DNA from: Paraburkholderia franconis
Lineage (GTDB): Bacteria > Pseudomonadota > Gammaproteobacteria > Burkholderiales > Burkholderiaceae
Direction of reading: 5' to 3'
Assembly (NCBI RefSeq): GCF_009362735.1
Contig: NZ_WHNP01000067.1
Span: 300 to 36,589 of the forward strand
DNA length: 36,290 nucleotides
The position numbers and the translations under genes are program-made. This document shows, piece after piece, positions 25,890-33,723 of the stretch (positions within the stretch are counted from its first letter, which is position 1; each line of letters opens with the position of its first letter). Under the pieces are notes generated by a model, which was not told where the DNA came from, searched no databases, and was given only the letters and a program-made list of their open reading frames with translations.

Positions 25890-26825
25890 TTATACGCCGG
25901 CACCCGATTCTTTGGCAGCCGCTAGTGCTATGAGAAGGTCCAGGTGCGCTCCCCCCGCGTTCTTGAACACCGTCGCCTTCCGGCTTCGTTGTGGCGCAGT
26001 CTGAACCATTTCGAAGAGATCGCTCTTGATATCGCCTCGGGCGAGCGAGCCGTTGGCAATAGCTTGCATGATGTCTCCAGCCTCGACTGCGGTGTCTCTG
26101 AAGTCCACAAAAACATCGGATTGTTCAATCACGTCGTCATCAGCCTCGCGCATGTCGGGCCGGTATCCGCCGACGAGATCGACATGTGCACCGCGTTTCA
26201 AGAACCGACCTTTGATGATCGGACTGACCGAGCCCGTGGCGGCGGAGATGATATCTGCTTGCGATACGGCATCGTTAACATCCGTCACCACTTCGATCGT
26301 CCGCCCTGGTTGCTGCAATGATTGAGCGACGTTGCCGAGCTTCTGCGGAGTGCGGTTCCATAGCATGATCCGCTCGATGGAAGGCCTGACATGAATATGC
26401 GCCTGCGCCAACGCCAGTGCGATAGGCCCCGCTCCGATTACGAGCAACGTCTTGCTGTCGTTGGCCGACAATATCGCAGATGCAAGCGCCGAGTCTGCAG
26501 CGGTCTTCCAGCGCGTGACTTCCGGGCCATCGAGTATGCACGAGATGGACTTCTTGTCTTCGTCGATCACAATGAAGATAGCGTCCTCGGTCGGCAGCGG
26601 GTTCTCTCTATGTGCGTTTGGAGGATAGATAGAACAGACCTTGACACCTGCTCCATAGCCGGGAAGCACGACGCCTCGCGAAAACACGCTGAACGGACCG
26701 CTTTGAAGGAGCAGATCCTCAGTGCGAGGCCGCGCACCGAGATGACCGTCACGAAGTGCCTCAATAGCGCGTTCCCACGTCATGACTGAACGAATATCTC
26801 GCGCGGACAACATCACAGCGCTCAT
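25890..26825 (-). CDS. Ornithine cyclodeaminase/mu-crystallin family protein, probable pyrroline-2-carboxylate reductase
   Basis: A 311-residue Rossmann-fold enzyme. The N-terminal substrate domain has the catalytic-region Lys in GVKVCSIYPPNAHRENPLP and the conserved RWKTAADSALAS segment; the NAD(P) site is VIGAGPIALALAQAH (about 129-143). The family includes ornithine cyclodeaminase, alanine dehydrogenase and Delta1-pyrroline-2-carboxylate reductase. Next to an enolase-superfamily dehydratase-like gene, reduction of pyrroline-2-carboxylate to L-proline is the best inference. GAGGAAGTG precedes the ATG. It lies 136 bases downstream of the enolase-superfamily gene. Confidence 0.85.
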   Translation of the reverse strand: MSAVMLSARDIRSVMTWERAIEALRDGHLGARPRTEDLLLQSGPFSVFSRGVVLPGYGAGVKVCSIYPPNAHRENPLPTEDAIFIVIDEDKKSISCILDGPEVTRWKTAADSALASAILSANDSKTLLVIGAGPIALALAQAHIHVRPSIERIMLWNRTPQKLGNVAQSLQQPGRTIEVVTDVNDAVSQADIISAATGSVSPIIKGRFLKRGAHVDLVGGYRPDMREADDDVIEQSDVFVDFRDTAVEAGDIMQAIANGSLARGDIKSDLFEMVQTAPQRSRKATVFKNAGGAHLDLLIALAAAKESGAGV

Positions 26826-26961
26826 CTGGTCACTTCCTCTGTTTTTGCGAAAGTCCGGTTCTTGAACCAGCGGGTCGAAAAGCTACTTCTGTGCAGCGTC
26901 GGTGGGAGTGAGCGCTCGATTGCGAAAATCATCGAGCGCTTTACTCCGTGCGCGATCCGTA

Positions 26962-28071
26962 TCAAGCCGATTGACCGATAACGGCAACAGGATCACCGAG
27001 CACGTCCATTTTGGGCGAGACGCCAAGACCTGGCTGAGCCGAGACTGACATGTAACCGTCATTCAGTTCCGGCCCCCCCGAAGCGACAGTGAGACTGTGG
27101 TACTCATGGAACGCCGACGACTGGAAGTGAAAACCGGATGGTGTCGAGTGAGCGAGATGGCAAAGCGCGGCAGTCGCAATTTCTCCGCCCCACGAGTCTT
27201 CAATGGTGAGCGAAATTCCCATTGTCACGGCTAGATCCCGGAATTGCCTGGCCTTCGTTAGACCGCCTACACGACTCACCTTGAGATTGACCACGTCCAT
27301 CGCTCGATCCTGCCAGCCACGCATCAGCAAGCGAATGTCTTCCATGCACTCGTCGAGGATCATTGGATGATCGGTGTGTTGCCTGACCGTGAGGCATTCC
27401 TCATAGCTGGGGCACGGCTGTTCGATGTAGATATCGACGTCCCGAATCGCTTTGACAACGCGCAGCGCTTCGTGCTGTCTCCAACCGGTATTCGCATCTG
27501 CCGCCAGGACATTGCCGGAGCGCAGTTCAGCAGACACCTTGCGGATGCGCTCGATATCCGAATCTGCGCCCGCACCGACCTTCATCTGGAACTGTTTGAA
27601 ACCCTGGTCCTGATACTCCCGGATTTTTTTCGCCATGGCATCCGGGTCTTGCCGACTCACCACCTTGAAGAGCTTGACGTCGTCTTGCAGACGCCCACCG
27701 AGCAGGTTGTAGACCGGCTGGCTGGTCGCCTTGCCCAGGATGTCCCAGCAGGCCATATCCAACGCTGACTTCACATACGGATGACCCTTCAGGAGCTCTT
27801 CCATCCGGAAATTGATCCGACCAATCTGACACGGATCTTCCCCGATCAAGCCCTCGGCAATCTTGATGAGGCCCGCGCGAGCGCCTTCAGCATAGGCGGG
27901 CAGGTAGGACGGTCCGAGCGGGCAAATCTCGCCGACACCGGTGAGTCCAGAGTCCGTTTCGACGACGATCACGGTCGAGTCGAACGAGGCAAACGAAAAC
28001 GTGGACCAGCTATAGGAACCCTCTTTGAGGGGCAGGTCTACCTGGTAGAGAGAAATCTTCGTGATCTTCAA
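26962..28071 (-). CDS. Enolase-superfamily protein, probable cis-3-hydroxy-L-proline dehydratase or hydroxyproline-betaine epimerase-like
   Basis: A 369-residue mandelate racemase/muconate lactonizing enzyme family protein. An N-terminal capping domain precedes a barrel with the expected residues in order: Lys in FQMKVGAG, Asp in AADANTGW, Glu in YIEQPC, Asp in ILDECM and Lys in VNLKVSRVGG. Two opposing Lys residues are the acid/base pair of this group. The nearest subgroup I recall contains 4-hydroxyproline betaine 2-epimerase and cis-3-hydroxy-L-proline dehydratase; the adjacent reductase-like gene favours the dehydratase. The start is TTG at 28071, with GGAGG upstream; no ATG lies near. 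It diverges from a GlxA-type regulator across 109 bases. Confidence 0.85.
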   Translation of the reverse strand: MKITKISLYQVDLPLKEGSYSWSTFSFASFDSTVIVVETDSGLTGVGEICPLGPSYLPAYAEGARAGLIKIAEGLIGEDPCQIGRINFRMEELLKGHPYVKSALDMACWDILGKATSQPVYNLLGGRLQDDVKLFKVVSRQDPDAMAKKIREYQDQGFKQFQMKVGAGADSDIERIRKVSAELRSGNVLAADANTGWRQHEALRVVKAIRDVDIYIEQPCPSYEECLTVRQHTDHPMILDECMEDIRLLMRGWQDRAMDVVNLKVSRVGGLTKARQFRDLAVTMGISLTIEDSWGGEIATAALCHLAHSTPSGFHFQSSAFHEYHSLTVASGGPELNDGYMSVSAQPGLGVSPKMDVLGDPVAVIGQSA

Positions 28072-28090
28072 GATGGCGCCTCCGTGCCGT

Positions 28091-28117
28091 TTGCGTGTTG
28101 ATGCGGAAAACTATAAT
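28091..28117 (+). promoter_or_regulatory. Candidate promoter for the GlxA-type regulator
   Basis: A perfect TATAAT lies at 28112-28117, with TTGCGT 15 bases upstream at 28091-28096. The spacing is short of the optimal 17. The region is only 109 bases long and must also hold the divergent promoter for the enolase-superfamily gene. Confidence 0.35.
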
Positions 28118-28180
28118 TGCCCATGCCTCAAAAAAATTGTATGTTTCGGACAATCGGCGGCACGGTGATGGAGGCAACGA

Positions 28181-29209
28181 ATGCGGGGCGACTACTCTTT
28201 TCTGCGGCCGAGCAAGTCCGCGCCAGAGGTCGATGCGCCGCTCAGAATTGGCATCGCGCCGACTCCGGACTTCACCCTGATGTCGCTTTCGTGCTTTGTT
28301 GAATTTCTGCGACTGTCGGCAGACGAGTCGGACTTCAGCAGGCAAATCTACTGCTCGTGGGACCTTCTGTCTCACGAGATGTTGCCGATCCGATCGAGTT
28401 GCGGTTTCCCGATGCTTCCGACCAGACTCTTCGGCGACCCGTCCGCATATGACTACGTTGTCGTGCACGGAGGTCTGTTGCATAGTGCCGAGCCAATCCC
28501 GGACGAGCTTTACCGATTCATACAATCCTGCGTTGAAGCACGCATCCCTGTCGTCGGGCTCTGCACAGGCCAATTCATTCTTGCGGAACTAGGATATTTG
28601 ACCGGAAAGCGATGTGCTGTTCACTTCTCGCTCGCGCAAGCGATGCAGAGCAACTTTCCGGACGTCATCGCTGTGACGGATGCCCCTGTCGTAGTGGATG
28701 GCGGATTCATTACATGCCCGGGCGGTCTCGCGGCAATCAACCTTGCAATGCACCTGGTTACGACCAACTGTGGGAATACGCGCTCACACAAGGCGCTTCA
28801 CTATCTGCTGGCCGATAGAGGATTCGAAGAAATCCAGGCTATGAAAGAAGACTCGGAGATCGGCCTGCATTGCCCGGACCGGCGGGTCGTGAATGCAGTC
28901 GGCTTGATGAGGCAACGAACATTTGAGCCAGGTTCAATTGCCGGCATCGCACAAGCGATCGGAACGACCGAGCGCGAACTTACCCGACTTTTCAGGAAGC
29001 ATCTTCGTGTCGCACCCCTTCAGTATTGGAGGGGCATGCGCCTGAATGCCGCAAAATGGATGGTGGTCAACAGCGACCGGTCGATTACGCAGATCGCATA
29101 CGAGTGCGGCTTTACAGACAGCTCGCATCTCATACATTGGTTCAAGCGCGAATTCAACGTCACCCCGTCGAAGCTGAGAAGACTTCAGTCAGATTTTGGC
29201 GTGCATTAA
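28181..29209 (+). CDS. GlxA-type AraC-family regulator (DJ-1/PfpI-like N-terminal domain)
   Basis: A 342-residue activator-type regulator. Residues about 20-200 form a DJ-1/PfpI-like domain (YDYVVVHGGLL, then VVGLCTGQFILAELGYLTGK with the Cys at the nucleophile-elbow position, then VDGGFITCPGG). Residues about 240-335 form the AraC DNA-binding domain with both helix-turn-helices (SIAGIAQAIGTTERELTRLF and ITQIAYECGFTDSSHLIHWF). Relatives such as CdhR, GbdR and ArgR control amine, betaine and amino-acid catabolism, which fits the divergent hydroxyproline-type enzyme genes. GGAGG precedes the ATG. It is the most likely local regulator of the enolase-superfamily gene. Confidence 0.9.
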   Translation: MRGDYSFLRPSKSAPEVDAPLRIGIAPTPDFTLMSLSCFVEFLRLSADESDFSRQIYCSWDLLSHEMLPIRSSCGFPMLPTRLFGDPSAYDYVVVHGGLLHSAEPIPDELYRFIQSCVEARIPVVGLCTGQFILAELGYLTGKRCAVHFSLAQAMQSNFPDVIAVTDAPVVVDGGFITCPGGLAAINLAMHLVTTNCGNTRSHKALHYLLADRGFEEIQAMKEDSEIGLHCPDRRVVNAVGLMRQRTFEPGSIAGIAQAIGTTERELTRLFRKHLRVAPLQYWRGMRLNAAKWMVVNSDRSITQIAYECGFTDSSHLIHWFKREFNVTPSKLRRLQSDFGVH

Positions 29210-29483
29210 GCCGAGTCCGTCGGGCGAGCGACGCTTGTACGTCCGCAGCGGACGTTGTGGTGACGCGACCCTGTACGGCGGTTCAGGGTCGGTGTCAACC
29301 GGCCGCCTCGCGCTCAGGAGTGACCGACGCAGTGCGGGCCACAAAACGACACTCACAATTTTAGAAACGCGCCTGGATCGTGCGGAAACCGGTGCCGAGT
29401 ACGTTCGGAAACGCGTGTCTTGCTTTCCGCGCTACACTCTGCTGCGCTCTGCATGCAGTGGCTCGCATCTTATGCGGCGCTCC
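29210..29483. other. Intergenic stretch between convergent genes
   Basis: About 270 bases between the GlxA-type and TetR-family stops. I see no gene and no clear terminator hairpin with a T-run. Confidence 0.4.
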
Positions 29484-30089
29484 TTAGCGAAGTGCAGCCG
29501 CCACTGCCTCGTCGATCTGCAGCGCAAAGCGCGCTTCGACATTGGGCACCGTGTAGCCAATTGTCAGTTCCAGATACGCGTCGCCCAGCACCAACTGAAC
29601 GAATGTCGCTGCCCGCAATGCAGCAGTCGATTCGTCAAATCGCTTTCGCAGAATTTTTGCGGCGACGGCACGCACGACCTTTGCACCATTTTCGTAGAAC
29701 ACCTGGCCGAGTTCCGGAAGACGCTCGGCCTCAGCAACGATGGCCCGGTAAAGCCGCAGATTATCGGGCGTGATCAGGTTTTGTGCCAACAGCCATCCCA
29801 ACTCGCGCAACTCGACTTCGGGTGAGCCATCGGATTGCTCGTCCTGAGCGCTGGCAAGAATTCCACCTACCTGAGCGCACATCGAGCTCACCAGACCAAC
29901 GAAGAGCGCCTCCTTCGACCTGAAGTGACGGTAGACCGTCTGTTTGCCGACGCCAGCGGCCGCCGCGACATCGTCCATCGTTGCCAGGCCGAAACCCTGG
30001 CTTAAAAAAACGGTTTTCGCGCCATCGAGGATGGCAGACCGTTTGCGGCGTTGCAGCGGGCTCAGGCGAGGAAGAGAGGAAGCGTTCAT
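29484..30089 (-). CDS. TetR/AcrR-family transcriptional repressor
   Basis: A 201-residue regulator. The N-terminal helix-turn-helix is visible: ILDGAKTVFLSQGFGLATMDDVAAAAGVGKQTVYRHFRSKEALF region, about residues 19-64. The C-terminal ligand domain is AefR-like (residues 90-200, with LRLYRAIVAEAERLPELG). It diverges from an SDR/DoxX pair, and a perfect palindrome over the SDR start site is its probable operator. No ribosome binding site precedes the ATG; a promoter placed so that transcription would begin at the start codon suggests a leaderless message. Its ligand is unknown. Confidence 0.92.
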   Translation of the reverse strand: MNASSLPRLSPLQRRKRSAILDGAKTVFLSQGFGLATMDDVAAAAGVGKQTVYRHFRSKEALFVGLVSSMCAQVGGILASAQDEQSDGSPEVELRELGWLLAQNLITPDNLRLYRAIVAEAERLPELGQVFYENGAKVVRAVAAKILRKRFDESTAALRAATFVQLVLGDAYLELTIGYTVPNVEARFALQIDEAVAAALR

Positions 30090-30095
30090 GGGAAA

Positions 30096-30124
30096 TAAAT
30101 ACCAGATCGCCGAGCAGTTGACAA
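30096..30124 (-). promoter_or_regulatory. Candidate promoter of the TetR gene, predicting a leaderless mRNA
   Basis: On the minus strand TTGTCA (30119-30124) and TATTTA (30096-30101) are separated by 17 bases. Transcription would start about seven bases further, at or next to the A of the ATG at 30089. Confidence 0.45.
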
Positions 30125-30147
30125 GACTGGGCAGTCTCGTCTACATT
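30118..30147 (+). promoter_or_regulatory. Candidate promoter of the SDR/DoxX genes
   Basis: A perfect -35 box TTGACA (30118-30123) is followed 18 bases on by TACATT (30142-30147), a four-of-six match to the -10 consensus. The -35 overlaps that of the divergent TetR promoter. The start point would fall inside the palindromic operator at 30150-30179. Confidence 0.55.
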
Positions 30148-30149
30148 TC

Positions 30150-30179
30150 CATAAACGAGACTTATTGGTCTCGTTTATG
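30150..30179. promoter_or_regulatory. Palindromic operator, probably for the TetR regulator
   Basis: CATAAACGAGAC and GTCTCGTTTATG form a perfect 12-base inverted repeat around six bases (TTATTG). The size and symmetry are typical of a site for a TetR dimer. It begins three bases after the SDR -10 box, so binding would block transcription of the SDR gene. A further GTCTCGT half-site lies at 30134-30140, inside the promoter spacer. Confidence 0.8.
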
Positions 30180-30218
30180 TGACTATCTAACTTCGCAGGC
30201 AATCGTTGGGAGAACGCC

Positions 30219-31142
30219 TTGGAACTGTTCATTACAGGCGGTACTGGCTACATCGGGCAAGCGGTCGTGCGCAAGGCAATCAGCCTCGGCCATCGGGTGA
30301 CGGCGCTGGTGCGCCAGGACAGGTCGGCGGCGGCAAGCGCGCTGGCACGTCTCGGTGTGAAACTGCATTCCGGCGACCTGCGTGAGCCAAAGTCTTTCGC
30401 TGTAACTGCCGGTGCCGCTGATGGCGTAGTGCACATCGCGTCGACCAACGATGCTTCTGCCGCTGTTGCTGATGAGGCCGCGGTTGTAGCGATGCTTTCT
30501 CATTTGCAGCCGGGCGCGGCGTTTGTCTATACGTCGGGCACCTGGGTCTACGGCAATACGGCGGGGGAGCCCGCGACTGAAGCATCGGCGCTCAACCCGA
30601 CACCACTCGTCGCCTGGCGGCCCGCAGTGGAGCAACATGTGCAGGCGCTGGCAGCGAGCCGTTCGATTGCCGCGGTGATTCTCCGGCCGGCGATGGTGCA
30701 CGGCTACGGTGGCGGCATCTTCGGCATGCTTGCCGGGATGGTCCGTCAGACTGGCAGTGTGAGGGTCGTCGGCGATGGTCGCAATCACTGGCCTGCCGTT
30801 CACGTCGATGATCTCGCCACGGCTTACCTAAGCGCGGTGGAGCAGGCGGCAACCGGAGACGGTCGAGTCACGGGACAGATCTTCAACGTGGTCGCGGAAG
30901 ATGCCGTTGCCGTTGCCGAAATAGGTGAAGCGATTCGGGCCTCGGTCGGCGCCGATCGCGTCGAACTCTGGCCGCTCGACGATGCTCGCAAATCGCTTGG
31001 GCCGTTCGCTGACGCACTGGCGCTCGACCAGACAGTAAGCGGCCAGCATGCCCGGCGAGTTCTTGCGTGGAAACCCCATGGCCCCGGCCTGATTGCGGAC
31101 CTCTCTGCACAAAAACACTTTCAGCAAATTAACGGAGCATGA
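30219..31142 (+). CDS. Extended SDR / NAD-dependent epimerase-dehydratase-like protein
   Basis: A 307-residue Rossmann protein with the nucleotide-binding motif ITGGTGYIGQ at residues 5-14. The VYTSGTWVYGN strand and ILRPAMVHGYGGG segment follow the extended-SDR pattern. The usual YxxxK catalytic pair is not evident: the position after the Ser-Gly-Thr strand reads AWRPAVEQHV, so this may be an atypical SDR or a redox sensor rather than a classical oxidoreductase. The start is TTG at 30219 with GGGAG at good spacing. It probably forms an operon with the DoxX-like gene and is repressed by the divergent TetR protein. Confidence 0.85.
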   Translation: MELFITGGTGYIGQAVVRKAISLGHRVTALVRQDRSAAASALARLGVKLHSGDLREPKSFAVTAGAADGVVHIASTNDASAAVADEAAVVAMLSHLQPGAAFVYTSGTWVYGNTAGEPATEASALNPTPLVAWRPAVEQHVQALAASRSIAAVILRPAMVHGYGGGIFGMLAGMVRQTGSVRVVGDGRNHWPAVHVDDLATAYLSAVEQAATGDGRVTGQIFNVVAEDAVAVAEIGEAIRASVGADRVELWPLDDARKSLGPFADALALDQTVSGQHARRVLAWKPHGPGLIADLSAQKHFQQINGA

Positions 31143-31144
31143 CG

Positions 31145-31489
31145 ATGGCGTGGAACAGTGCGTCTCTCGAATCGACCCTCGCGATGATCGTTGCGGTTCT
31201 GTTCGCGGTTGCTGGCGTGGTCAATCTCGCAAGACCCGGCGCGGTGAAGCGCGACTTCGCACGCTGGGGTTATCCGGCATGGTTTCAGTTGCTCTGTGGC
31301 GCGCTCGAGCTGCTCAGTGCGGCACTTCTTCCTGGGCAACAAACCAGAGTCTTAGGCCTAACGTTGGCCGGTGCGATCATGATAGGCGCGCTCTTCACGT
31401 TGGTGCGAAATCGAGAGCCATTCCGGCATCTCGCCCCGGCGCTGGTCTTTTCGGCTCTGATTGTGGTCACTTTGGCTGCCCGCGGTTGA
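31145..31489 (+). CDS. DoxX-like small membrane protein
   Basis: A 114-residue protein with four predicted membrane helices (STLAMIVAVLFAVAGVVNLA, WFQLLCGALELLSAALL, GLTLAGAIMIGALFTLV and LAPALVFSALIVVTLAA), the pattern of DoxX-like proteins. I chose the ATG at 31145, two bases after the SDR stop, because GGAG lies seven bases before it; an ATG at 31139 overlaps that site. Co-transcription with the SDR gene is likely. The molecular function is unknown; relatives are linked to redox or membrane stress. Confidence 0.85.
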   Translation: MAWNSASLESTLAMIVAVLFAVAGVVNLARPGAVKRDFARWGYPAWFQLLCGALELLSAALLPGQQTRVLGLTLAGAIMIGALFTLVRNREPFRHLAPALVFSALIVVTLAARG

Positions 31490-31592
31490 GGCTTCCTCAC
31501 CATCAGGCGAGTGAGCCCGGGACGCTAACGGGCCGCGCGGGCGATCCGTGCTGCGGGTACTTGAAAAACGCACACGAATGATTCGTCCCGGC

Positions 31593-32416
31593 GGGTCTAG
31601 CACGTTGAGTTGTTCGCGACGCAATGACGGAGAGGGAGCCCGTGCTCTCAGAAAGCGGACGAACCTTGGGTGAGCTCAGTGAAGTGACGCCATGCGACAA
31701 AGCGCGTGGCGAGTGGGTTGCGATAAAGGGAGGCGCGTAGCAAATGTCTCTTGAGCGCGAAGAGCTGCCGGATCGGGCCGAAGCTCGACAGGAACGCCTG
31801 GGTGCGTTGAGGGACTCGGAAACCACGCATCCGACGCTCGCGTTCCCGCGTGGGCTGATGACTGTTTTCGGCGCGGCTGTTCACCCGGGCACTGGCTTTG
31901 ACGAAGACATGCCTGACGTTCGCCAGCTCGGCGATTTCGGCTTTCGCGGCCCGATAGCTGCGTAGTTGGTCGGTCACAATCTTGCGCGGTGCTTCGGCAC
32001 AGGAGGCAAGAACGCGCGCTTGAAGAACCGTTTCGCCGCGGTCCTGTCGCGGCGCTTCTGGAGAAGAATATCGGGTTCGACGCCGTGTTGGTCGACCGCA
32101 CGCCACAGCGGCCAGGGTTCGCCGCGCAGCGTCACGAACACCTCGTCGAGGTGCCATGTCGCGCCAGGTTTGCGCCGGGAAGCCTTAACGCGATGCGCAA
32201 AGCCCGTGCCGAATTTATCGCACCAACGCCGGATCGTTTCATAACGGACCACGACGCCACGCTCGAACAGCAACGCTTCGATGTCGCGCAGGCTCAACTG
32301 AAACCGGAAGTACCAACGCACCGCGCAGCTAATGACCGCCGCAGGGAACCGGTGACCGTTGGTCTTTGTCATCTGGTCATCTAAACTCGACCGCCCTTGC
32401 CAACGTGACAATGCCC
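31593..32416 (-). mobile_element. IS6-family insertion element, about 824 bp
   Basis: The element ends are inferred from imperfect inverted repeats: GGGTCTAGCACGTTG starting at 31593, and CAACGTGACAATGCCC ending at 32416, which reads GGGCATTGTCACGTTG on the other strand. The length fits the IS6 family. Flanking 8-base duplications are not visible, and the DNA on the left does not continue the transposase gene interrupted on the right, suggesting an adjacent deletion. Confidence 0.6.
31648..32372 (-). pseudogene. IS6-family transposase, single frameshift
   Basis: The N-terminal frame runs from the ATG at 32372 (MTKTNGHRFP, then CAVRWYFRFQLSLRDIEALL, RWCDKFG and the first catalytic segment TWHLDEVFVTLRGEPWPLWR) to RFFKRAF. 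The C-terminal frame resumes with APRKIVTDQLRSYRAAKAEI (second Asp) and carries SRAENSHQPTRERERRMRGF (catalytic Glu) to the stop at 31648. The two join at a CGCGCG run near 32012-32019. Removing one CG dinucleotide restores a single 240-residue frame, the usual IS6 length. All catalytic residues remain, so the loss is recent or is a sequencing slip. Confidence 0.85.
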
Positions 32417-32805
32417 ACGTCACGCATCACCCGCCCAACGCGCGAGCGCAACGTGCGCAGCGTCTTCTTCATGCGCTTGTACTGCTTCGCATTGGCGTAG
32501 CGGCCAATCTGACGCGCCAGGTGCGGCGCCTCGCGATTGTAGTTCTGCCGCAGCTTCAATCCGTGCCGTGCCGCAGCCTTCACCAGATGTTCGCGACACC
32601 GTTCGAGCAGGCGCGAATCGGTTGGATGGGCGATCGCCTTTTGCATGACCGTCGTGTCGACGATCACGCGTTTCGCGCTTGAGGCCTTGATCACGTTTGC
32701 GCGCTTCGCCGCTTCGATCGTCTCGGCCAGCAGTTCTTCAACGCCGGCTTCTCCCAGGCGCTTGCGCCAGCGCGTCAGGCTCGACGGATCGAGAAAAGCG
32801 GCGCT
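32417..32805 (-). pseudogene. IS5-type transposase fragment truncated at both ends
   Basis: About 130 residues of the transposase N-terminal half are visible: FLDPSSLTRWRKRLGEAGVE, then KASSAKRVIVDTTVMQKAIA (first catalytic Asp), HPTDSRLLERCREHLVKAAA, and RYANAKQYKRMKKTLRTLR to GRVMRDV. The match stops abruptly at 32417 where the IS6-type element begins, and the start of the protein is missing beyond about 32805. A frame continuing a few codons into the IS6 end terminates at 32377. Confidence 0.8.
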
Positions 32806-33249
32806 GTTCGATCGACTTCGCGCACACGACTTCTGTTTCGCCGCAGGTCCCTGCTGGTCCCCAGCAGAAGTTTTCGAGACCTTTCGCGATGAAGAATTGC
32901 TCCGGGGAGCATATCGGCGAATTGCATGGCGCTCGCCGGGTTGCCCGATTGTCGAAGAATGCTGACATCTCTAGTCGGCCATCTACGGGCCGCTTGACTA
33001 AAGTCGGAAAGGGACAATCGAGCGTCAGCAGTACGCCTATTACGTGACACAGTCGATGCCGCGAGCGCTACCGAACCCGCCCGATCGCCGTTTTCGCTGC
33101 CGCGTGGGGATGCCTGCCGCGCACCTGAAACAGGCCTACACTCGTCCATGCACCGCGCTACCTGAATACTGACCGCCATATCAGTTCGACGGGCGCGGGC
33201 GGACATGTTCGTTCCTCATGGTGCCGCTCATTCGCGGCAAGGAGAAGCC
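32806..33249. other. 444-bp stretch without a supported gene
   Basis: No frame here resembles a known family. A short hairpin, CTGCTGG-TCC-CCAGCAG at 32851-32867, is followed by AAGTTTTC and could act as a weak terminator on the plus strand. The rest is probably decayed flanking DNA plus the leader of the VOC-family gene. Confidence 0.4.
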
Positions 33250-33678
33250 ATGGAAAAGATCCCGAAAGCCACAGCCTTGTTCATCGCAGGCTTCGGCCCG
33301 ATTGTGATTGAAGCCCAGGCAAGCCGCGAACTCTACAGTCGGGCCTTCGGTATCCCCTTCAAGGAAGAGAAAGGCGGCTACCTCCATACGGAGAGTCTGC
33401 AAGGCGCAAACACCTTCGCCTTGTGGCCGCTCTCTCAGGCCGCTCAGTCGTGCTTCGGCACGGATTTGTGGCCTCGTGACCTATCCATCCCGCAAGCCTG
33501 GATTGAGTTTGATGTCGACAACGTCGAAGCGGCTACGGGAGAACTTGAATCACGAGGGTATCGGATGCTGGTCAGCAACCGGAATGAGCCGTGGGGCCAG
33601 ACCGTCAGTCGCTTCATCGGGCCGGAAGGATTGCTGGTAGGAATCACCTTTACGCCATCGATGCGGCAAGAGAAATGA
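33250..33678 (+). CDS. VOC-family (glyoxalase/bleomycin-resistance fold) protein
   Basis: A 142-residue protein with the two beta-alpha-beta-beta-beta halves of the VOC fold (IEAQASRELYSRAFGIPF, GANTFALWPL, AWIEFDVDNVEAATGELESR, and SRFIGPEGLLVGITFTP at the end). Some metal-binding residues are likely, such as the final Glu in GPEG, but the full set cannot be assigned from sequence alone. AAGGAGAA precedes the ATG at 33250 at good spacing. The family includes glyoxalases, dioxygenases and fosfomycin- or bleomycin-resistance proteins; nothing here selects one. Confidence 0.85.
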   Translation: MEKIPKATALFIAGFGPIVIEAQASRELYSRAFGIPFKEEKGGYLHTESLQGANTFALWPLSQAAQSCFGTDLWPRDLSIPQAWIEFDVDNVEAATGELESRGYRMLVSNRNEPWGQTVSRFIGPEGLLVGITFTPSMRQEK

Positions 33679-33723
33679 TGGCGTCAAGGCGGCAGTCCCG
33701 CGTGCAGCGACTGATCTCGCGCC

